Positions 57,000-64,000 of a stretch of DNA of 64,000 nucleotides are shown here, piece after piece; the stretch's first letter is position 1; every line of letters starts with the position of its first letter. The notes under the pieces are model-generated. The model did no database searches, had not been told where the DNA came from, and was given only the letters and a program-made list of their open reading frames with translations. This stretch comes from Micrasema longulum. Taxonomy: Eukaryota > Arthropoda > Insecta > Trichoptera > Brachycentridae. The translations under genes were made by a program, and so were the position numbers. The stretch lies in the NCBI GenBank assembly GCA_022494885.1, contig JAGVSM010004272.1, positions 141,439 to 205,438 on the forward strand, read 5' to 3'.

Positions 57000-58060
57000 G
57001 AATTGGTATGATTTAGCTCAAAGTTTTATATGTTGATCGGGTTTTTGAATATATTGTAGATCATTATTTTTTTGCCCTTGTTTGTCTTTACTTCATGGTT
57101 TTATGTTCTTGTTGTTCAGTTTATGTACATTTATTTTTACTCAAACGAAAGACATAACCCCAAAAATACAACACATACAAATGATATAATGACTAGATCC
57201 TCAACACAAAGACAACTGAAACAAATACAAATTATTACCATTTTCGGATAAAGTTATTTTAAGTAGTTTGCTATTAAAATCTTTAACCTACTTCCACTGT
57301 CCATTAAAACGATTAACAACGAGAAAATATTCAAACATGCCATGAAAAAATGTAAAGTAGAGCTGGGTAGAAGACAAATGAATTGTCGCATTCGGCCAAA
57401 CCAATTTTGAATCACCTGCTCCAAAAATGCATATTTTATATTATATATTTGTTTTTTTTTATATAAATGATAAAGATAAACATAAGTGAAATATGTACAT
57501 AAATATTTTGTGTTTAAAACAGTCTAAACATTTTGTTATTTCTCTTTGTATATTAAGTCTAATATAATATATTCTCAAATGTAAAAATATATATAAAAGT
57601 ATATTGTTAAGTGTTATCGGCACGGGTGAGATCACATTATTTTAATTATTTATCATTGTTTATAATGTTAAAAAAAAAGGATTAAAGAATATGTCTCTTC
57701 ATAAAACTATCTAAGGCCATATATATAAAATAAATAAATCAAAATAAATGCTGAATTGTTTTTTTACAGATCTAAGTAGAAAATTATTTTACTAAATGAT
57801 GATTAAAGTGGATCATTAATGCCCAAAAAGGTCTTAAAATAACATCTCCATTATCTCTCTAAATTCGCTAAATATTAATTATTCTCTAAAATTTTTTATA
57901 TTTTCATGTTTATTTATTAATTAATTTTTATTTTTTTTGTATAGATACAGAGTCAAAATCAAAATCCAGTTTAGGAAAACTTGAAATAAAAATTAAATCA
58001 TGATTATAAAATGGTGGTTAATTTTGGGTTAAAGAATTCATAAAATCGAGCCCCGGCTAA
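57000..58060. other. AT-rich stretch without recognised gene
   Basis: No coding segment or shared repeat was recognised. Confidence 0.35.
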
Positions 58061-58074
58061 AAATGGATATACCA

Positions 58075-58245
58075 GGTTGTCATAAAAAGCAGGCGGCGCG
58101 GCGTTAGTGAAATCGGAAAAAAGAGTAGCGATTTACTCCGAGAGCGCGTTGCATTGCTACTTACAAAACTGGCGGGTGTGACCCGCAGCCCTTTCGTGCA
58201 CATTACTGAAGCCAGCATAAGGGCACTTAGAAAAATGTGCTGGGC
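58075..58245. other. GC-richer patch of unknown nature
   Basis: This segment (GCAGGCGGCGCGGCGTTAG, GCGGGTGTGACCCGCAGCCC) stands out from its AT-rich flanks and is open on the minus strand for 72 codons without a recognised domain. GCGGGTGTGACCCGC is itself a short palindrome. It may be an old DNA transposon. Confidence 0.25.
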
Positions 58246-58562
58246 AAGAATAATTATAAATGATATACTTTGCAACTGTCAAAAAAAGGTTTTCAAAAAT
58301 GTAGTTATTTTAACTTCCTCATTTATGTACTATTTCTAAAGAACCGTAGCGATTCAATGATCGCAATGATAGTTTAAATATTTGAGTAGATTTTCACGAC
58401 CGATATAATTGATATAATTGTTTTTGGGTGATCCCATGTAGCATAAAAACGACGTGCTTAAATTTAACTTAACGTGGCTGTTGGCACGACACACGACAAA
58501 AATGACATTAAAGGTATCTACTGCTGACTGCAACACGGTGGAATCTACAAGTACATAAACAA

Positions 58563-58697
58563 AAAAAACAAATATTTGCGTTCTTATGATTTACCAAAAC
58601 ATTTTAATTATTGGACCATTTTTAATGAGTTGTAAATAATTCACCATTAGAAAATGGGAATCAAGTTCAGGTAGAGTAGGGTTCGGACCTATGATCT
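58563..58697 (-). mobile_element. SINE family S2, head missing
   Basis: The body CAAATATTTGCGTTCTTATG through AATTCACCATTAGAAAATGG reaches a decayed box B (GGTTCGGACCTATG) and then stops. The tRNA-like 5' part is lost. Confidence 0.7.
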
Positions 58698-58979
58698 CTA
58701 AATATATTTAGTTGAACATAATTAAAACAAAAATGGACATATCTCGGAGACCTTTTTAAAAACAAATTATAATATATTATTTAACATAAACTTAACTGTT
58801 TTTTTTATAACGTTGTGATGGCTATGTTTTCGGAGGTATAATTGGTATTTATTTATAAATCTTGTAGAAGGGCATAAGCATATTCTTACGTGAGCTTTAA
58901 TAATATAATAATAAGAAAAATTATTTCGCGCACCGTTGATATCAAAACTGTCCGATTCGTGATAAATTAACTTGCCTTT

Positions 58980-59345
58980 ATTAGGGCACTGCATTAGCAT
59001 ACCAATCACATAATATTTTGATATTTTTTTGTAACATGAAGGTAAAATAGTTAGACTTACGCCTCTGGTGCCAGTCCAGGAACAATATTATAGTCTAAAA
59101 ACCCTCTTCAATGTTTTTTTAAATTAAATGAAACGTTAAGGTTTTTACGATTTACCCAAATATTTCAATTTTGGTGACCATTTTCAACGAGTTGAAAATA
59201 ACTCACTATTAAAAAATGGGAATCAAGTTGTGGTAGAGGGGGGAGCAAACCTCGGACTTTTGATCCGTGAGTCCACAATAGTTGTCACAAGACCAGAAAC
59301 CGATTTAAATTAATATTTCATATCAACGATATTGGGCAACATTTA
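58980..59345 (-). mobile_element. SINE family S1 split by an S2 copy
   Basis: The S1 3' part (GGGCACTGCATTAGCATACC, TGGTGCCAGTCCAGGAAC) runs to about 59122. It continues after the S2 insertion with TAATATTTCATATCAACGAT and ATTGGGCAAC (59312-59335). The intact copy at 38.9 kb shows the two pieces are normally adjacent. The tRNA-like head is decayed or lost. Confidence 0.75.
59125..59311 (-). mobile_element. SINE family S2 nested in S1
   Basis: A T-rich 3' end (59115-59122) is followed by the body TTTACCCAAATATTTCAATT and AATAACTCACTATTA. Box B in minus form reads AGGTTTGCTCCCC, and the head is GAAACCGATTTAAAT on the plus strand. It is inserted within S1. Confidence 0.75.
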
Positions 59346-59499
59346 AAGTAAGGATTGTTTTGAGTTTTAGTCAGTCTCACCTTAAGACGTATGAAATTAT
59401 CTCCACTTTTCATTTTATATCTATAGAAATCCTAATTACATTTAATTTTTTTGAATATGAATCAAGTGTCAAGGTTAATCACTTAGAGTAATAATTCGC

Positions 59500-60065
59500 C
59501 AGAGAAACCCTTCAGCTCTTTTGCATAGAACAAAAGCGTTCCGAATTGGATTAGTTTAAAAACAAACGTGTAACGGACGATTTTGGTGTGCGCTTGCAAT
59601 CCTCGGCCTGAGTGCCTACAGCTTGTTTTATTTTCATAAACTGTAGCTAACTTCGTAGTTGATAAACATATTGGTGAGAAAACAAATTCTGACTTGGATG
59701 CGGGGCGAGAAATAGCGGGGGGCGAAACCCTAGAGCTTCTACGATATAGTGGACTGCATTTTAAATATAATATCTTAAGTGAATGAATACCCTCGATATG
59801 TAGAATGCAATGTCAATCTGTATTAATCCCGACAAATGAAATGGATCAGAAATGGAAGCCATTAAACTGGTTCGTTCTTGGTGAAACTGCGGTAGTCCGA
59901 CTGGTCAATTGCGAGCAGCTCCAACGCTAGGACAGGCCCCACATAATCGACAAATGTACACTCACAAAATAAGCAACCAAAAATAATGATTTTTGTCTGA
60001 ATGGGTGACAGTATTAGCAAGTGGCGTATTATTACTCTAAGATTACTCACGTATCGGGGAGGTTC
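59500..60065 (-). mobile_element. Decayed LINE, relative of 52.1-52.85 kb
   Basis: ACAAAAGCGTTCCGAATTGG, CTAACTTCGTAGTTGATAAA and AAGTGGCGTATTATTACTCT match in order the sequence at 52.09, 52.70 and 52.76 kb. The minus-strand frame near 60050 reads SNLRVIIRHLLILSPIQTKI, aligning with the start of the 106-codon ORF there. It is more diverged than that copy. Confidence 0.55.
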
Positions 60066-60199
60066 TCATCCTTGTGGCATCTAGGTGCTGAATGTTAGAT
60101 ATGGCGTGCGATGCCAGGAAACTGACCGTTTCTCGACGTGTAATAAAAATCGTATTGAATGATTATCCATAATATTTTATTTCCTAACATGATCTTAAT

Positions 60200-60370
60200 T
60201 TTTGCGACAGATAGAGAAAACACTTTTGAGAAGGAGACATGGAAATCTAGGCATTCACAGTTCTGATGACCTGTCATTGGCTGGATTAAGTGGCCACTTT
60301 ACAATTATATATATATCATTCTGTCCATATTTAAACATACACATTTCCTCAACTCTTCCATCTACAACGA
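60200..60370 (+). mobile_element. Family M, single arm
   Basis: AGATAGAGAAAACACTTTTG, TGGAAATCTAGGCATTCACA, GACCTGTCATTGGCTGG and GTGGCCACTTTACA lead to CTCAACTCTTCCATCT. It is one arm with the centre lost, interrupted by a short AT repeat. Confidence 0.7.
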
Positions 60371-60904
60371 AAGCATCCACCCTTTTCCCGAAACTGTTCA
60401 TAAAGACTTGAGTCTTTCTTCAGTTTCGCATATCAATATCAATTTTCTTAAAACGAATTAAGCGTAAATTTAATTTTTTTTTAAAAACTGAATCGTGAAA
60501 ATAACAAAACAAAGAAACTTTAAAAGCTTTAATTGTACCCTTCACTGCAGTATTGACCATTTGTGATCAATCAAATACACATGGTCAGCACAATCACCTT
60601 TTTCTAATTTCCCAGTATGACATTGAAGGAATACAGTGTTAGTTCCAAATTGAGACCGCGGCCGCACGCTCCAGATCCCGCCATGGAAAGGAAGAAGAAC
60701 TTAGCAATACAAACTAATCAAACAACGACACAAAACCCAAATACATATAGAAAACATGAGAATAATTTACACTATACAACATGCACTCAAGCAACAAAAA
60801 AAAAACAATACGTATCCATACCAAATCACAGAGAAACATCAAATCATCAAAACACTTTTCTATCTGATGACTATTGTGAAGCTAAAAAGCCGATACTTTT
60901 ATTA

Positions 60905-61100
60905 TGTGGGTGAGATTCATCCGGCTGAACCTATTTACCTACAAGGCAACGCCTGAAAACAAATTCAAATTTAATTGATGTCCGTTTTCTTATACCTGCT
61001 AAATATATATATATATATATATATGCTTCTTAAATCAACTAAAGTTGATAACAATGTTTTGAGTATGTCCAAATGCTTACAAATGCATGATCAAAACATT
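60905..61100 (+). repeat. Family M internal and outer blocks
   Basis: GGGTGAGATTCATCCGGCTG and AAGGCAACGCCTGAAAAC match, inverted, the internal segment at 17.37-17.43 kb. The block AACAATGTTTTGAGTATGTC and CAAATGCTTACAAATGC near 61050 is the outer block of other copies. The arms themselves are missing. Confidence 0.55.
61003..61024. repeat. (AT)n microsatellite
   Basis: About eleven AT units, inside the rearranged family M sequence. A similar shorter tract lies at 47581-47597. Confidence 0.9.
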
Positions 61101-61159
61101 GTTTCCTAACATTAATGTAATTTTTGTGTATGAACTTACTCTTTAATACTATTCTAAAA

Positions 61160-61295
61160 AAAAACAGTAAGTCTAAAATCTAAAATAATTCCCAAATAAT
61201 TAATCTCATTCCCTCTCTTAAATAATTTTTCATCTCTCATTATTGTAGGTGAAACGGGGATTTGATATAAGATCTGCTCGCTCAATAATACTGCG
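61160..61295 (-). mobile_element. LINE polymerase fragment
   Basis: A minus-strand frame reads NEINYLGIILDFRLT, the block after the palm domain that is also seen as EIRDLGVIFDIKLS in the 46.7 kb LINE. About 35 codons are recognisable, ending at a stop. Confidence 0.5.
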
Positions 61296-61807
61296 CAAAA
61301 CCATAAATATTATTTCAATTTAAACAGCGTTTAAAAGCTTTGAAATAACGGTGTTTGCTTCGGTACTTCAATACGAAAATACTTTAATAGTATCCTTTCA
61401 TTTCCTATGCTCCTGGTACAAGGATAAACTATATTTCTCTACCAGTTTTCAAATGTCTGAAAAGGGGCGTAAACATCGAGTAAGGGCTATCATTTATGTT
61501 GGTTGTAAAGTTCGTTGCGCTGCCGCTAGGGGCGGTAATGGTGGAAAATAGCGGACTGAATGAAAAAAGTGAAAAAGTTGGCTGGATTGGATGAGAAAAT
61601 GCGTTAAGCCACACAACCCTAAAACTAAGATAAAAATTAATGTTTTCGTCAGTTGCACTAAGTAAAATGTAGTTAAGTATTTATTGGCTTTGACGTTTTG
61701 TTTTTTTTTTTATATAAAGTAATTTAAATAACTACTCAATGTTATAGAACTTCCATATTTATTATTTATGGATAATAATATAAAAGGAAAATACTAAATA
61801 AATATAT

Positions 61808-62005
61808 TTTTTTTTTTTAAAGAAAATATTTGCGTTCATTTGATTTACCCAAATATTTCATTTAAAGAGCGAATTTCAACAAGTTGTAAATAACCGACTA
61901 TTAGAAAATGGGAATAAAGTTAGGGAAGAGTGGGATTTGAATCATGGACCTTTGATTCGTGAGTCTGAGACACAAGACACTAGGACCACAACCCGATTCA
62001 TTTCA
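61808..62005 (-). mobile_element. SINE family S2, near complete
   Basis: The T run at 61808-61820 is the A tail of a minus-strand copy. The body AATATTTGCGTTCATTTGAT, box B in plus form GGGATTTGAATCATGG, and the head GGACCACAACCCGATTCATT are all present. Confidence 0.8.
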
Positions 62006-62009
62006 TTTT

Positions 62010-62985
62010 TTACTTTCGCGATAAGAAAGTCGCAATAATTTTATAATATTTTTACTTTTCAGGAAAAATAAAAAGGGATTTAAGTATCAACGTTTTTTTA
62101 TTTGTCAAATTATTCATACTAAGTAAATATAGTATTGCGATGTCAAATTTTTAGTAAAAATATTATTAAAATTAAATTTTAACGTTAAACATGTTGAAAT
62201 AAATTATTTGAAAATTGTCCGATTACAATTTTATTTAAAACTATGGATAAAAAAAGCAGATTTAATTTTTTTAAAGAATAGAATTTACTTTTATTATATT
62301 TTCTCATTTTTAGTGACAAAAAATTGTAATCTAATAATATGAACACTTAATTTTTCACTTTTTGATATCTATCGTATTCTATCAGTAGTCTTTATTTAAA
62401 TTTAAAATAAAGTGTATACGCACACATGTCTTTGTGTCATGTCTTTGTGGGATTTTTTTGTGTTAATTTAAAAGTTTTTTTTTGTTTTTGTAAATTGTAT
62501 ACTCGTATGTATTTCTATTGTAAAATGAAAAGAAAAAAATATAAGAAATGAAAAAAATCAAAGTTTTCTGGATTTAATTTATGTTTTATGTGTGCCTCTT
62601 TTCAAGATTCAAAACAAAATAAAATAAATAATAGGATATTTCCTTATCCTTCTACATACATCGTCAATAAAGTTTTTAGTCCAAACAGCGTTCAGGAAAT
62701 TATAAAAACAGGATAAATCTTTCAGTACGAGCTCTAAATTTTATCTGAAATCTCTGAGCTTTCCTGCTGACAATGATTTTTCATCTGGCCAAAAACAGCA
62801 GAATTCTGTTTAAAATCTAAGCTTCTGCTTTGTTCTTCTTAATTTTATAATATCAGCATTTGTCCATCATTGTCTAGATTTGTCTTCATATTAACTTTGT
62901 CAAGATTATCTTTTCTGATATTTACCATATGAGTGTTTTACGAAGAAACCCTTTTTATAAGAATTGAACACAAAATAAACCGAAT
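62010..62985. other. AT-rich stretch without recognised gene
   Basis: No coding segment or shared family was recognised. A short word match (TTTCAAGATTCAAAACAAA) to 56.79 kb hints at another old repeat. Confidence 0.35.
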
Positions 62986-62987
62986 AG

Positions 62988-63052
62988 AATCCGGTACCCG
63001 TAAAATGGGAGGCTTAAGAGCCAGCCACTACACTACGAGGCCAACTTGTTCC
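62988..63052 (-). mobile_element. tRNA-like SINE head, S1-related
   Basis: The minus strand reads GGCCTCGTAGTGTAGTGGCT and, after about 25 bp, GGGTACCGGATTC. Box A-like and degraded box B-like elements have the same spacing as in S1. No body follows. Confidence 0.5.
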
Positions 63053-63573
63053 TACTCGATTTCCTGCTCATTACGAAGCAATCTTATCTCCACTGATTTA
63101 TCTTGTTGACAACTTATTTATTACTCCTGCAATATTAGAATTTTTTTTTTACAGTTTTAAATTAATAAGGGTCTAAGAAAAAAATAAGTTTACAGTACCT
63201 ACTACTAAGAAGCGCAAAAAATATTTTTGAATTTATAATTTTTAATTCCCACGAAAACGGTCAATTACATTGGCGATGCCCTTAAAACGTCACGATTCAC
63301 GTAAATTTTGAACTTTGTTTGTGATCGTATAAATTTTAATAAAACATCGTCACGAATCTTGACGTCACAATTATTAATGCCACACATGTCGCGTTTTTGT
63401 AGGGACATATACATTATTATTATTACTTTTTATTTTTTTTTAATTTTTACCTATATTGTTTTTGAAAATACAATCGATTTTTCTAAATAAGTTTTATTTT
63501 CGGTATTCGTAGTACCTATGTAATATTTCCGTTTTGAAATAAAAGCAAACATCAACACGCAATTGGCTGATAT

Positions 63574-63945
63574 TTAGTGTGTTAGCAGGGTTGTATTGCA
63601 TACGTCAATCTCATTCACACAATATTTCCATATAAAGGCCAGTTCAGCCTTTTTACATTTTGCAGTGCTGACATTGTGACAAAACTCCTTCATCGCTTTG
63701 ATGAAATTGCACAAATATGTGCACCGGGCTTTCAAAAGAACTAAGTTACTGGAATTCATCAAATAATTTCTTTCGCTCTTCAGAACTAATTTTTTTCGTA
63801 GATTTTTAGGACAGTTGTACTGAATATTTCCTCTTAACGCTCGAGGCAAATTAAGTAACACTTGAGTACGAGTATTGATGTATTCCTTTTTTGTGTTAAT
63901 GCATTTGTTTTTTTTTGGAACGGGACTGGTCATGCAAGAAAACAT
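63574..63945 (-). CDS. 123-codon ORF, unrecognised, Cys-containing
   Basis: An open frame from ATG 63945 to TAA 63574 has mixed, non-repetitive composition. It reads LLNLPRALRGNIQYNCPKN, then KARCTYLCNFIKAMKEFCHN and KCKKAELAFIWKYCVNE. Eight or nine cysteines fall mostly in the second half, as in some secreted insect proteins, but I recognise no family. No clear signal peptide is at the ATG, so if real this may be an internal or terminal exon with the true start upstream, outside the window. It could also be a transposon ORF. Confidence 0.4.
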   Translation of the reverse strand: MFSCMTSPVPKKNKCINTKKEYINTRTQVLLNLPRALRGNIQYNCPKNLRKKLVLKSERNYLMNSSNLVLLKARCTYLCNFIKAMKEFCHNVSTAKCKKAELAFIWKYCVNEIDVCNTTLLTH

Positions 63946-64000
63946 ATTTTTTCAATATGATTTGTATATTGATCTCGATGGACACACATTTAATATTCCA

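Noticed and set aside
1..64000. CRISPR array, bacterial operon or phage-like system
   Set aside because: Spliced exons, SINEs and LINEs mark this as animal nuclear DNA. No regularly spaced direct repeats with unique spacers were found.
50906..64000. Second-Ig exon of the dpr gene
   Set aside because: Scanning by eye for Ig-type Trp-Tyr and Cys motifs after a phase-1 acceptor gave no convincing candidate. It is probably beyond the window.

Overview
The window is AT-rich eukaryotic DNA, almost certainly from an insect. The only host gene I can support is one member of the arthropod Dpr family of neuronal immunoglobulin-domain cell-surface proteins. Three consecutive plus-strand exons (42654-42808, 44703-44843, 50812-50905) with good splice sites encode one Ig variable-type domain. 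The conserved segments best recall Drosophila Dpr11, judged from memory. The signal-peptide exon and second-Ig exon are not seen, so both introns and probably much of the rest of the window are intronic or flanking DNA of a long gene.

Most of the remaining recognisable sequence is the debris of mobile elements. It includes: (a) 5'-truncated LINE copies of several families, the largest at 45.6-47.9 kb with a near-complete but broken reverse transcriptase; others lie at 3.6-5.0, 8.5-9.0, 13.4-14.2, 16.5-17.3, 20.5-21.2, 22.7-24.6, 26.5-26.9, 42.9-43.6, 52.1-52.8, 55.5-56.1 and 59.5-60.1 kb; (b) two tRNA-derived SINE families, S1 and S2, with box A/B-like heads; (c) an abundant short inverted-repeat family, M, about twelve copies, one a near-perfect palindrome of about 395 bp; (d) other inverted-repeat elements (2.75-3.1, 3.3, 32.5-32.9, 44.2-44.4 and 51.1-52.1 kb); (e) a decayed mariner transposase at 39.2-39.7 kb and a possible Penelope-like fragment at 28.0-28.2 kb.

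Layout: 0-5 kb has a G-quadruplex candidate, a CpG-rich inverted-repeat element, a MITE with perfect 24-bp ends and two head-to-head LINEs. 5-19 kb has M copies, both SINEs, decayed LINEs and a tandem array. 19-31 kb has LINE tails and a SINE inserted in a LINE. 31-42 kb has M copies, fold-backs, S1 SINEs and mariner. 42-51 kb is the dpr exon cluster with TE-loaded introns. 51-64 kb has a long fold-back, LINE remnants, a SINE inside a SINE and an unexplained 123-codon ORF at the right end.

No rRNA or functional tRNA gene, CRISPR array or bacterial-type operon was seen. The points most worth following are the M palindromes, the nested insertions whose empty sites can be read inside this same window, the hairpins at LINE 3' ends, and the three unexplained coding-like stretches (30.5, 37.4 and 63.6 kb). 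Repeat boundaries are read by eye and may be off by tens of bases.
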